Translations under genes and position numbers: made by a program
In this document: in pieces, positions 46,578-58,137 of the stretch
Layout of the letters: every line of letters starts with the position of its first letter
Numbering within the stretch: the stretch's first letter is position 1
Assembly: GCA_015680685.1 (NCBI GenBank)
Contig: MNCI01004656.1
Location: 594,187-658,186 of the forward strand
From: Gnetum montanum
Lineage: Eukaryota > Streptophyta > Gnetopsida > Gnetales > Gnetaceae
Length of the DNA: 64,000 bases
Direction of reading: 5' to 3'
The notes under the pieces: model-generated
Seen by the model: only the letters and a program-made list of their open reading frames with translations
What the model was told of the DNA's origin: nothing
Databases searched by the model: none

Positions 46578-47295
46578 ATGACCTCTAAGATGACAAATGC
46601 TCAAGCCCAAAACTAAGATATGAAGAGCATGATATTTTCCTTTCAACTAATGGTGGAATGATTGGATAAAACTAAAGTAAATAGAACTAAAGGTCCTAGC
46701 TATATTCAAACTCATGCTAATGATCAGCATGACCATTTAAACGAAGATGAAAAAGTTTCTCATTCTAGTGGAGAGAGAGTAGATGAGAAGGAATAGCATT
46801 CTAGCTATTGGAGTTTTAGAATCCATCATCCTAGGATTTCAAGATAAAGGAATTCAAGTCCTCATATCAAAACTCCAAGAGCTCGATCACTAACATCTTC
46901 TTCTTCTCATGGTAAGCTTGACGATGTATATGAAGCAAAGCTTTCTAAAGCATTCATGAATGCTATAAAAAATTCCATATGTGATTTTGAAGACTTTAAA
47001 TGGTGTAGATGATACCAATGATTTTGCAAGTTAGTTGTAGATACTTGATAAGCATTACACATTTGAGAAGGTACCACATTGTCTAAGGATACCCATTGTT
47101 AAATCTAGATTAGAAGGTATGGCTTCTACTTGATGGAAAAGAAGTCCTAAAGTTATGTGAGGAAAAATGGTCAATCTATTAATGATTGGTCCTTAATGAA
47201 GTATAGGATGAAATAGTACTTTGAACAATCTTGATTGGGACAAGTGATAATCATGAAGCTAAAATTCCTTAGACAAGAAGAAAAAAGATGTCAAG
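46578..47295 (+). pseudogene. gag of B, first part, cut by A5
   Basis: Degraded Ty3/gypsy gag. Readable parts are HANDQHDHLNEDEKVSH, a Ser/Arg-rich stretch, AKLSKAFMNAIKNSICDFEDFKW and WSLMKYRMK-YFEQSW. The last fits the capsid region of chromovirus gag. It ends at the target duplication TCAAG (47291-47295) and resumes at 53109. Several stops break it. Confidence 0.68.
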
Positions 47296-48154
47296 TGATG
47301 AGTCATGCTCTATTAGGCCCAGTTATCGATCCCCAATATCGTAGCCGTGATATCGCATTAGCCGCGATATCGCATCAGCCATGATATCATGTACGCAATA
47401 TCACGACCTACCTCAATTTCTATAAATAAGAGGTAGCTTTCCTTGTTCTAGGAGTTAGTTCTTAATTGCTTATCAAAACTCTTGTAGTTTTTTCTTCTTA
47501 TAGTTAGAATTATTTTTCAGTGCATGCCCACAGTGTGATGATTATAATTGTATGGCATCCTTTATTTGAGTGTGATGTACTTGGACATGCACATGACTGG
47601 AAATAAAGATCAAGATTACTTCATCATTGCAGCATTCACTTAGTTTAATTATTTAATTGTTATTGTTATTTATTGCTTTCTTAGTTAATATCTCTCTACC
47701 CTAATCTCCTATTAAACACGGAATGAGTATGACTTGATCATGAGCATTTAAGTGTGACTACTTTGTAACCGAGTAGCATACCTAGGATCTGCGCTTAGTA
47801 ATCCCAGTGGTAGACATGCATGAAGTCCAAGATGTGTATGGATGATTGAGGAATGGATACTCATCACACTTAGGATAGCTTAGATTCTCTCTCACCTTTT
47901 CTCTCTTAGCTTAGTTAATATTATCTTTTATTATACCTAGGAGTAGCTTTAGCATAGGAACACATCATACACCTCACTTTGGACTAAACCATACGTGAAA
48001 AAGCTAATACTAGTCTAGGTGGGAAGCTAGTGAACTGTGACCTAAGGATAACTATCTAGATGCCACAACTAGTCCATTTGCAGAGTTCGACCGAATCGCA
48101 TGTGAAATGCTTGTATTCGTATGGTTGAGTGTAGGGGTACCTCACCACTCATCA
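47296..48154 (+). repeat. 5' LTR of A5
   Basis: 859 bases, TGATGAG to CTCATCA. Four spaced GATATC-type palindromes (about 47335-47405), a TATA box TATAAATA at 47421-47428 and AATAAA at 47602-47607 define U3 and R. Confidence 0.92.
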
Positions 48155-48155
48155 T

Positions 48156-48173
48156 TGGCATTGTTGCCAGGGA
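48156..48173 (+). other. Primer-binding site of A5, tRNA-Asp type
   Basis: TGGCATTGTTGCCAGGGA; the differences from TGGCGCCGTTGCCGGGGA are C-to-T and G-to-A. Confidence 0.88.
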
Positions 48174-48295
48174 TGGTGCTAGTTATCTAGATTAGTTATA
48201 TCATACAAGGTCACTATATAGGAATTAATGATATATCTCTTAGAAAGAAATAATTATAAAAATTCACATATAAATTCACACACAATTTCACAACC

Positions 48296-50281
48296 ATGCC
48301 TCTCCTACAAGATTACGATAATGCCACACCTAGTGAGGAAATTCATTGGAGAACCAACGAATTATATGATAGTGAGGATGGGAGTACACAACTTGAAGTA
48401 GGGGTTTCTTATAAACATAAATGAGTGCAACATTATCCCAACGCATGAAATCATAACTTACCCAATGACGATGGACCCCTACTAGCCACTACAAGCCAAA
48501 TGTAAATACAAGAGGCTGTTTGAATCTCTCGTAGGCATCGTAAAGAGAGCCATCTACCTAGGCTTGATTTAAACAACTTCCCTAATTTTTGAGGAGGCTA
48601 TGACTTAGATCTGCATCAACATTTACAAGCCTTCTATGATGCCTATACATGGAACAACATTTATAACAGTTGGCAAAAACTCAAGCTCTTTCCTATGACA
48701 CTCGTTCCCCAAGCAAAAGTATGGTATAGATCATTAAAACGAAATTTAATATGATGTTGGCCAACAATGATAGAACTCTTTAGCAAAAGATATAAAACCT
48801 ATGCAAGAGTTTCAGCCTTGAGGAAATAAATCCAAGAGTGGAAACAAGCACAACATGAACCCTTGGACATGACCTTAGAAAGATATTTTGCACTGCTAAA
48901 CAATTGTCTAAGCCATGAGTTCTCCAAGGAAAGGCTAATGTACCATATCATTGATGGGCTTTGTGATGAAACAAGAGAGATCCTAGGGAGGTATGCCCAA
49001 GGACAACTATACGAACTATGAACCCATCAATTACAAGAGCTTATTAAAGGGGTAGCAAAAGAGGAAGGAGAAATGGCTAGATGGGAGATTGTTGGAAAAC
49101 ATTAACAGGACCAAAATCTCAACTTAACAAACGTCCATGATCATAAAAAGGAGAAATAAACCTATCACAAGGAGAAAGAACCAACTTTGCTGGTACAACA
49201 ATCATTGGAGGAAGTCGAGGAAAAGATTAATAAGATGTTGGAATGGACGTATAAAAAGTGTGGAGAATATATCGATATTATTGGGGATATAGTTTTGACA
49301 ACCCAAGAAGCAAGACAAAATATTATTAGACAATTAGAAAGAAGGGATGAAGAAAATAAGAGCTCAACTGCCAATCATACATATGAATGCAACATTTGCC
49401 TGTACAATCATCCTAAGGGCCAATGCCCAATCTTGTTACATTTATATGAGCATTGGGGAAGTACATTACACCCAAAGTTTGTACAGAGATACTATGTTCG
49501 ATCATAGTGGCAACAATCCCAGTCATGGGGGAAGCCATCCCTAAACTAGAGACACCCTTCGTATCATCCGAATCCAAAAACTTATCTAATTCAACATCCT
49601 ATTTCCCCAATTGGATCAACATACTCTATCTCACATCATTATTATTCTCCTCAATACTATCAGCCCATGTCCTCAACACAACCACCACCTTGTGTATCTT
49701 ACACTTCTCCTAAATTTCAACATTCTCATCCTTTCCCTCCTTCTACATTGCCACCAACTATTCCTGAAGTGTCTACACCACAACAACAACCCACAAACGC
49801 TACTTGTGCTACTATTGCCAATAGCAGTGAGAGACCTCCTCAACATAAAAAATGTCTCTTCTTTAAACATGACCGTAGGAAGGGACAATACAATTCCAAG
49901 GCCACTGCATTCTCCAACTTAGCACAAGCCCAACACTATGGTGCATCCTTCTCTTTGAACCCAGCTCCTCGTGTTACTTCATTAGAGCCATCAACTCACA
50001 CTCCAACAACCATATGGCCTAATGAATACAACCATGGAGGGTGACATCCTGATACTTGCATACCATCTTACGATCCTAAATATCATAGTGGGTCAACTCT
50101 TTATTTGGGAACCACATCTCATAAATTGCCCCACTATGCTTACTATAACCAAGTGTGTGAAGCCCAATGGGGTAAGTATGACCAAGTCCCAATATTTTCA
50201 ACATGCAAGGATCCTCATCTTTCATTTATTAATCCGTTCCATCCTCAACCATTTAGTTATGGGTGATATTCCCCATTTTAA
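48296..50281 (+). pseudogene. gag of A5
   Basis: 662 codons including the stop, in one phase, with in-frame stops. The N-terminus MPLLQDYDNATPS is followed by a capsid segment (LPRLDLNNFPNF, LHQHLQAFYDAYTWNNIYNSW, KVWYRSLKRN). A helix-rich part includes KQAQHEPLDMTLERYFALLNN. A coiled region around 49187-49360 precedes the nucleocapsid knuckle CNICLYNHPKGQC, with spacing C-x2-C-x3-H-x4-C. A Pro/Ser/Thr/Tyr tail ends FSYG-YSPF. Family A gags differ from the usual x4 spacing by one residue. It would package element RNA. Confidence 0.87.
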
Positions 50282-51660
50282 TAGCAAGTAGGATTAATAA
50301 ATATTTTTCATTTTCTTCAATTTTAAAACTTTTTATTTTCCAATTTTTCATTTTTCAATTCCTTATTTTATGTTTTTGTCTTTTTGCCTTTTTACATTTT
50401 TATAAGTAATCTTGTCTATGAATAAAACACTCATGTGGCTCGTTGGTTGAGGTGTGTTCTATGTTATTGAGTCTCGAGTGATCAATTATGTGGATAGTGA
50501 GCCCATTACACCCACTCATCCATTCTACAAATAAGAGGTTCTGATCGAGGGTACATTAATATTCTTCAAATTTTTAAAACTTAAAATTAATTTCATGTTC
50601 ATTGTACCCATAATGAAGAAGGATGGACCAAGAGAGAATGATTAGGGTGTGACATCAAGGGGACTTGTGGATTCTCTTTGGTAACATCTATGAGAGTTAT
50701 CATGCAACATGGTTATACTAAGATCCTTGTAGATCTAACAAAAAATGGGAGTAAGAGTAATCAAAAGGCACTCAAAAATCCAATGTTGTTCTAGGGAGTT
50801 CCACTGGAAAGACATGCATCCATGGCTAAAGGTTGGCGGCTTCTCTGGATCCAGAAATTGAAAAAAAAAATAAAAATGAAAAAATGAAAAAAAAAAGTGC
50901 CACAAAGAAAAAATCACTCCTCCCTTGAATAAAATTCCAAGTGATCGTACACCTTGTTGTTATGGTACTCTCATAGTCGCTCATCATGGGATGAAATAAT
51001 GTGGTGTCATTGATTAGAGGATGGACTTGGTCTTGATCTTGGAATGATGGGTTAATGAAACATTAATCATGCTTTACACATAGGATTCATTATGCCTTGG
51101 GTCAGTTACCTCATGTCCCAATCTCTACAATCCCTTCTATAGTCCATCTCATCTCTTTGTTCATGTAATTATAGCTCGTGTCTCATATAGTGTAGAATTC
51201 TTGCCTCATTCTAGTGGTATCTACATGTGTGTGTTTTATGAAACTAGAATGGATTACATTTAACCCTTCTAGTGCCTATAGACATTTTAAGGTGTGGTTA
51301 TGCAAGGGCATTATAAGTTGGAATCTGCTTTGGGAAGGACCCACTTGCATGACTTTTGCAATTTGTACTTGTTGCACACCACCACATCACCTTATACCCT
51401 CCAAGTACTTCATTGAAAAATCTATTCTTTCCTTTATCATCATTCTATCAAAAATTCCTCAAACTAGGTCCTTTTATGTGTCACATAAACAAACCAAGTC
51501 CAACATTAAACTTTTAGGGCAACTTCCTTGAAAAAAATTTCTAAATCAAAAATCACACTAAGTGAAGAATTCAACCTTTATTAAAGATAATGAGTAAGGT
51601 ATGAAATCATTGAACTTATTTCAATAACCTTACTAAAAATTGATCTTCTTGTGATTATAG
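50282..51660 (+). other. gag-ORF2 spacer of A5, short form
   Basis: About 1.38 kb, non-coding, collinear with A1. It has AATAAA at 50421-50426. It ends CCTTACTAAAAATT, then TTGTGATTATAG against the ORF2 ATG. No GATATC/TATATATA block. A donor-like AAG|GTATGA at 51596-51604 lies only 62 bases before the acceptor. Confidence 0.65.
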
Positions 51661-52098
51661 ATGGCCCCTAAAAGAAGACAACAAGGATGACCTTCTCAAG
51701 GTGCAACCGAACAACTAGGGGGAGGCAAAGGCCAAGGAATTCATGCAGAACATGTAGAGCAGGAGGCACAATCACTCAACATCCATCATGGAACTCCTGT
51801 TACTGCATAATCTATCCAAGAAAAAGGTGGAAAGGTTAGGTCCCAAGCCTATGAAGAGGAATGACAGCTGTTTGCGGCATGACATGTCAAGGCCAATCAA
51901 GTGTTACCACAACTACCATGTCCATGGAAAGTGCCGACTCCATCAAACATTGGAACATCAGCATGGACAGCTCATAATTTGTGGATAGAAGAGGAGAAAC
52001 TTTAAGCACTTCTTCAAAAATATCAATCTCAGAAGCTTGGAGTGCAAAAAAAAGGAAAGACACCCATGGAGGAGCCACCACTACTGGGAACCCCATGA
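51661..52098 (+). pseudogene. Shortened ORF2 of A5
   Basis: 146 codons in one phase with in-frame stops. The N-terminal half (MAPKRRQQG, HAEHVEQEAQSLNIHHG) matches the start of A4 ORF2, and the C-terminal half (PCPWKVPTPSNIGT, KKGKTPMEEPPLLGTP) matches its end. About 770 central residues are missing, including the conserved domain and coiled-coil-like parts. The join is the same as in A1. Confidence 0.78.
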
Positions 52099-52259
52099 CT
52101 TCCACAAGTTTTATCTTTTGTGTTTGTGTCCAAATTTTGATTAATCCTCCACTACAGCATGAATAAATTCCTAGTCAGTCAATAATCCCATACATATCCA
52201 CTGTGTAATCATATGAACTTGTTCCTCACTTTCTTTGACTTGAGGACGAGTTTTTATTC

Positions 52260-52272
52260 AGTCATGGGGTTA
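52260..52272 (+). other. Polypurine tract of A5
   Basis: AGTCATGGGGTTA directly before the LTR start at 52273, one base away from the family form. Confidence 0.83.
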
Positions 52273-53103
52273 TGATGACTCATGGTTTGTTAGGCCCAAT
52301 TATCGAACCATCAGTGATATCACATCAGCCATGATATCATGTACACAATATTACAGACTGCCTCAATTTCTATCAATAAGAGCTAGCTTTCCTTGCACTA
52401 GGAGTTATTTCTTAGTTCCTTACCCAAACTCTTGCATTTTTTCCTTCTTAGAGTTAGAATTATTTCTCAGTGCATGCCTGTAGTCTGATGATTGTAATTG
52501 TACAGCATCCTTTATTTGAGTGTCACATACTTGGACACGCACATGACCGAAAATAAGGATCGAGATTACTTCATCGTTGCAACATTCACTTAGTTTAATT
52601 ATTTAATTGTTATTGTTATTTATTACTTTCTTAGTTAATATCTCTCTACCCTAAACTCCTATTAAATGCGAATGAGTATGACTTGATCATGAGCATTTAA
52701 GTGTGACTACTTGGTAATCCAATAGAGTACCTAGGATCTATGCTTGGTAATCCCAGTGGTAGTCGTGCATGAAGTCCAAGATGTGTACGGATGATTGAGG
52801 AATAGATACTCATCGCACTCAGGCTAGCTTAGATTCTCTCTCACCTTTTCTCTCTTAGCTTAGTTAATATTATCTTCCATTATACCTAGGATTATCTTTA
52901 GCATAGGAACACATCATACATCTCACTCTAGACTCAACCATACGTGAAAAAGCTAATACTAGTCCAGGTGGGAAGAAAGCGAACTACGACCTAAGGATAA
53001 CTATCTAGATACCACAACTAGTCCATCTGCGGAGTTTGACCGGATCGCATGTAAAATGCTTGTATTCGTATGGTTGAGTGTATGGGTACCTCGCCACTCA
53101 TCA
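52273..53103 (+). repeat. 3' LTR of A5
   Basis: 831 bases, TGATGAC to CTCATCA. Compared with the 5' LTR it lacks about 25 bases of the GATATC cluster near 52315-52345. Confidence 0.92.
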
Positions 53104-53108
53104 TCAAG

Positions 53109-53830
53109 AAATTTAATATTAAATTTTTAGGTTTGTTTCATTAAGTTATGATAAATTCGAAGGAATATGAACAAGATTCAATCTTTCTAGAAGGTCTCAA
53201 CATGACTTATCAATAGGATTTAACATCTTATGAGCCTTCAACCGTTATGAGACATATGATTTGGCACTTAAGGTAGAGAAGAAACTCAATGGATTTGGAA
53301 GCAAGAGTAAACATGCTTCAAATGGAAGGATAAGAGAACTAAATTAGGAAAGAGATATAAGTCAAAATTTAAATATAAGGGGGATAGCCATGAAAAGAAG
53401 TAATAGAAAGACAATGGAAAGGAAAAGGACAAGAAGGACCAAAATAAAGAAGGTAATGATCAAGGCAGAAACTAATCCAAGATTCAGTACTTCAAATGTG
53501 AAGAGTGGGGACACAAGCAATGGAAATGTTCACATTACAAGATAACCAAAGGTAATGATGTACAAACCTTAGAGAAGGAGTTATGAAATCAAGACTTTAA
53601 AAAAGGTAATCCTAATGTTTTTACTATTGAGGAAATTTCTAAATTGAATTTGTATGGATTTATGAAAAATTTGAATAGAGAAGATCATCCACTAAGAAAA
53701 TTTTTCTTTTGGGTTAGAACTAGATGTTTTCTTAATGAGGGATGGATTCATGTTTTGATTGATATGAGAGCCCAATAAAATGTTAGTTACTTTAGAGTTG
53801 TCACATTCCCATTCCCAAATGGTGTTGTTT
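53109..53830 (+). pseudogene. gag end, nucleocapsid and protease start of B
   Basis: Gag resumes after A5, and a Lys-rich stretch leads to a zinc knuckle at 53488-53529 reading YFKCEEWGHKQWKC. It keeps C-x2-C-x4-H-x4-C spacing, but the first Cys is now Tyr. Further on, VLIDMRAQ-N (about 53755) is the aspartic protease active-site region; the usual DSGAS has become DMRAQ, so it is dead. Protease would cut the polyprotein. Confidence 0.72.
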
Positions 53831-54400
53831 CCTAATGAAGATGATGTCTCTTCATAACAAGTGTTATTGTTATCTTAACAAGGCCTGAAAGGATGGTTGT
53901 AATTAAGACCTGAAAGGGCATGTTGTAATAATGGACATGTCTCTTAAGGTAACCTTTGGGAGTCTGACCTATGGCATTTATACCTGGGGTTAGAGGTCAT
54001 GCTAGGCATTGAGTGGTGGAGCTAGTACAAGTAAGTCATGGGAAGCTAGGTGAAGCGGGATATGAAGTGGACTAGCCATCCCTTCTAGCTAGGTTATAGA
54101 CTTAACCATGGTGGTAGTGCTAAATTGCCTCTAAGGAATAGATGCCAAAGAAAGAAAACCCTAAGGAATACTCTCAGAGCATGATCTGGATATGCTACTC
54201 CATATCAATAAAGCATTCTTTTCTTCCTATTTCTACATTTTTTATATTATTTTCTTTATACATAATGTCAAATATCTCATATATATTTCATGCTTGATGT
54301 ATTTTATTCTTACACATGATGTCTAATATATTGTATATTTGACGTTTTCCATAACATCCGGGGATGGGATGTCATAAGAGTAATTGCTAATTTGGGTTAG
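53831..54400 (+). mobile_element. Possible solo LTR or other insertion in B protease
   Basis: This segment does not fit the protease-RT linker on either side. It may be bounded by TGTTAT (about 53864) and ATAACA (54354), a 6-base terminal inverted repeat. A possible AATAAA lies at about 54208. I did not find a matching target duplication, so ends and class are uncertain. Confidence 0.35.
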
Positions 54401-54429
54401 TAACATATCCTCATCCTAGACCTATAATG

Positions 54430-56250
54430 TGTAATGGTTATATGTATACTTTTCTTAATAGGTGTGATTCAACCAAGATGTATAGCATTCAATATTAGAA
54501 TTTTTTATGATATTATGAAATGTGGTACATTGCCAATTGATTATAGTAACATAATTCTTAGGAGGCCTTCAAATTTTGATAATGATGCTCATTTTGATGA
54601 GGCAAGAAATGTGTGAAGTGTAGCAAGAAAAGATGAAATCCATGAGTTAATTCCTATGACTACTGAACAAGTGAGGTAATAAATCTCACTTAATGCTTCC
54701 TTAATTCTTCTTGGATAGAGGGAATGCATTAAGAAACATGATGAGGCTTGTTTTAGTTTTGTGATAGTATCAACTACTGCTCCTAACCATGATATACAGG
54801 CAAATCTTCCAACAGGTGTGCTAAGCTAGAAGGAGCAATTTTCCAATGTGTTCAAGGAAAATTTGGATGGATTTCCACTAATGAGGAATGTTTAATATTA
54901 AATTAACTTTAGTCTTAGTGCTACCATTTCAAATTAGAGGGCATCCCAGATGGTACCAAATCAATGAGCTAAATTGCAAATGTAGGTAGAGGAGCTACCT
55001 ACAAATGGCTTAATGAGGAAACTAATCTCTTCTTGTGTAGTTCTAGTAGTGCATATGCTAAAGAAGGATAGTGAAGAATGGGGGCTGTGCATTTATTTAA
55101 GGTTTGTGAATAGGATAAAATTAAGATCAAGTTTCCTATTCTAAGGATACATGATATTCTTGATATTTTTTCCAATGTGGAAAATTTTATCAAAATGCAT
55201 TTGAAGATTGGATATCATCAAATTAGAATTAGGCTTAGTGATGAGTGAAAACTTCTTTCAAGACATTGGATGGATTGTCTAAGTTATTGGTGATGCCATT
55301 TAAGCTCACAAATATCCCTACTATATTCATGAGGTTAATGCATTATGTTCTCAAAGATTTGATTAGTAAGTATTGTATTGTATTTTTTAATGGCCTTTTG
55401 ATATACATCTCTAATGAGAAGAAGCATTTAAATCACTTGATAGGAGTGTGTCTTAAGTTGGAGAAAGACAAATTTGTAATCAATGTGAAGAAGAGTTACT
55501 TATTGAAGAAGGAGATCACATACTTGGAACATGTGAGTTCCTAAAATTAAATCAAGATGAAAGTTGCCAAGGTGAAACCTAATACATATTGGCAAACTCC
55601 TAGAAATGGTAAAGAGGTAAGATCATTCCTTGGTTTAGCAAGTTTTTATAGAATGTTCATAAAAAAATTTAGTCATATTTCATGGTGTACATTTTTTTAA
55701 AAAAATAATAATTAAGACTTCAAGTGGGATGATGAAACCCAAATAATCTTTCACTTTTTAAAGGCAAAAATATCAAGTGAACTAGTACTTATAATACCAA
55801 AAAAATGTTTTTAGGTGGAAATGGATGCAAGTGGAGTTATCATTGAAGAGATACCTTAAAAAGAAGGAAGACCTATGTTTTTTTTTTCTTTTAAGAATTT
55901 GAATGTGTTAATGCATAAATATTGTATGCATGAGAAGTAATTGTACACTATTCTTCAAGAAATAATCATTGAAGGCATTATCTACTTTCTAAGTAGTTCA
56001 CTTTAATGACTAATCACAAAGCACTTTAATTTCTCAATTTCCAAAATAAGTTGAGTGTTAAAAAATGAAAAATAATTACAAGATTTCAATTTTCTACTCA
56101 AGCATAAGAGTGTAAAGGCCAATTTTATGGTTGATGCATTGTATAGGATGTATGTGGTGAATTTTATCATTCCTCGTATGGAAGGTTTGAGTGATTTTGT
56201 TAATTTACATGAACATGATTCAAATTTTGGGTAGGTCTGGAGAAGCCTCA
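54430..56250 (+). pseudogene. Reverse transcriptase-RNase H of B
   Basis: A linker is followed by RT (about 54900-55700). The clearest part, open at 55245-55544, reads LLVMPFKLTNIPTIFMRLM, then CIVFFNGLLIYIS. This is the catalytic motif, where YFDD or YVDD has become FFNG, so both catalytic Asp are gone. After about 55700 comes gypsy RNase H (VEMDASGVIIEEI). Stops and frameshifts are frequent. It would copy RNA to DNA but is inactive. Confidence 0.8.
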
Positions 56251-56489
56251 AAGAGAAATTGTTTAGTAGGATAGACCAATGAAATGGCTATTATATTCAA
56301 AATGAACTTTTATTCAAAAAAGGAAATATTTTTATTTCCAATCGTGATTTTAAAAGAAATATTTTTATTGAAAAACATTATCATGGCATGGTAGGTCTCA
56401 TTGGCAAAGATAAGACATTGGAGCTTAACAGTAGACACTAGTTTTAGCTTGTAATGACCTCTAAAGTCTTCAAATTTATGGAGTATTTG

Positions 56490-57420
56490 ACATTCTAGAA
56501 ATTTAAGAAAGGTAAAGGAGTTAATAGACATTATATGCCTTTATCAATTTCCAAAGGTCCTTGGGAAAGTATGTCGATGAACTTTGTGAGTGGGATTTTA
56601 AAGATCAAAAATGAAAAAGATAATATCTTTGTGGTTGTGGATAGATTCTCCAAGATGGCACACTTCATTCTATATAAGAAGGTGAGTGATACATCTCGTA
56701 TTGCAAATATGTTTCTTTTAGCATATTGTGAAGTTGCATAGGATTTTTTAAAATATTTTTAGTGAAAGAGACTCCAAGTTCCTTGGTCATTTTTGGAGGT
56801 CACTTTAAAAGATTTTGGGAATAAATGTTGAACTTTTGTAGTGCATATTATCCATAGTTTAATGGTCAAACTAAAGTGGTTAAGAAATATTTGCTTAATA
56901 ATTTAAGGTATTTGTGTGAAAAAAAAACCTAATAGGTGGAAAAAATTATTATATCATATTGAGTTTTCCTATAATAATGTTTTTGATGTTGCTATTGGCA
57001 AGAGTCCATTTGAGACAAATTCTTTTTTCCCCAAGATAATGGATAATTTGAGAAGCTTTGATGAACAGGCTCAATTGAGTGTAAACTTTATACAAATGAT
57101 GAAAGACCTTCATACTCAACTAAACATGAATCTTAAAAAGAAGGCTGAAAAAAGAATCCTAAAAAGAAATGAGGGCAAGAGGAAGCCCAAATTTGCTATT
57201 AGTTATCTTATTTGGATGCACTTGAAGAAGAAGAGTTTGAGGGATGTCAACTTCTCAAAATTGAAGCACAAAAAGATGGATTCTTTTAGGATAAAAAAAG
57301 TTAATGACAATGCTTTTGAAATTGACTTACCAAATAATGTAGGTATGTCTTTTAATTTTAATGTTATAAATCTTATGAATTGTCATGGACTAGAAAATGA
57401 TGAATTCTTATAGGGTATCA
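56490..57420 (+). pseudogene. Integrase of B
   Basis: It begins with PLSISKGPWESMSMNFVSGI and FVVVDRFSKMAHF (56535-56741), the integrase core start typical of chromoviruses; the first catalytic Asp position (MDF) reads Asn. It continues with a broken middle, then FSYNNVFDVAIGKSPFE (56916-57413) and a GPF/Y-like end (LPNNVGMSFNFNVINL). It is broken by stops and shifts. Confidence 0.82.
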
Positions 57421-57596
57421 TCAATGAATTGAAGTGTACTATTGACAAATCCAAAATTTCAAATGAAAGAAAGGCATTTGGACTTAAGAATAGAGAAGCT
57501 TTTAGCACTTGTGGAGTGAAGAGACATGCGTGCTTGATCCATTAGAAGGATCAAACTATTCATGATGTTATTTGGGTTCATGAGATCAAACTTATT
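57421..57596 (+). pseudogene. Chromodomain remnant of B
   Basis: After integrase the translation reads CLIH-KDQTIHDVIWVHEI, matching the C-terminal half of a chromodomain (aromatic-KW-x-Trp region) as in chromoviruses. The N-terminal half is not clear. Confidence 0.55.
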
Positions 57597-57605
57597 AAGT
57601 GGGGG
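57597..57605 (+). other. Polypurine tract of B
   Basis: AAGTGGGGG directly before TGGGGGATCAC, taken as the 3' LTR start. The exact boundary could be a few bases later. Confidence 0.6.
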
Positions 57606-58137
57606 TGGGGGATCACTTCTACCCCTACTTTCTTGTTCACTTAAGTTCACTTTTTGAAGCGTGGAAGAGTAGGTATAGGGACACCTCTTTCAAACCTTGG
57701 TGTTAATCCCTACTAAAGAAGAAGTAAGATGGAGAAAAGAGAAAGAAGTCTTCCAATAATATAAAATAATTCTTTCATCTATGAAAAAGAGAGTTGATGA
57801 TTAATATGTGTTTGTTGGCCATTGTGTGGAATCTTGGTTGTTGTAGGTTATTACATGCTAGCCGTGTTTGAAATGAAAGAGATTCAATTCAATTGATCAC
57901 TACATCGAGGTCAATCTTGTGTGATTGTAAAGCCTCCTACTCTATAATATCATTGACTATATGAGTGTTTTTGTATGCTATTTTGTGGGTTTGTAGATCC
58001 CTTGTATTTATAATCTTCTTTCAATTTTATTAGAAGATAGCTAGTTTTCTTATTTTCTAGTAATTAATTTCTCTTGCATATGCTCTAGATTCAGTGTGAT
58101 TCAAAGGGTTAAAGCAAATTAGAGTGATCCTACTCCA
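57606..58137 (+). repeat. 3' LTR of B
   Basis: About 532 bases ending CTACTCCA. It aligns with both outer parts of the 5' LTR but lacks its 320-base repetitive middle. Confidence 0.75.

Larger units (their letters stand above)
47296..53103 (+). mobile_element. Family A copy A5, short type, complete
   Basis: A 5808-base plus-strand element with LTRs of 859 and 831 bases, primer site, gag, short spacer, shortened ORF2 and polypurine tract. A perfect target duplication TCAAG lies at 47291-47295 and 53104-53108, and joining the flanks restores the B gag. It shares its ORF2 deletion and lack of internal promoter with A1. Confidence 0.93.
33906..58137 (+). mobile_element. Family B: chromovirus-type Ty3/gypsy element split by A4 and A5
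   Basis: B has a 5' LTR and initiator-Met primer site at the left, gag split by A5, then protease, RT, RNase H, integrase, a chromodomain remnant, a polypurine tract and the 3' LTR at the right. Removing A4 (36426-45053) and A5 (47296-53103) leaves about 9.8 kb. The two LTRs are clearly homologous but unequal (about 903 and 532 bases). The exact left end is uncertain, and I did not find a matching target duplication. Confidence 0.82.

Noticed and set aside
49673-49888. Minus-strand frame within A5 gag
   Set aside because: Shadow of the Pro/Ser-rich gag tail; the same shadow occurs in A4 at 42490-42708.
51599-51660. A 62-base intron directly before ORF2 in A5
   Set aside because: Shorter than typical plant introns, and only 55 bases in A4; the donor is more likely elsewhere.
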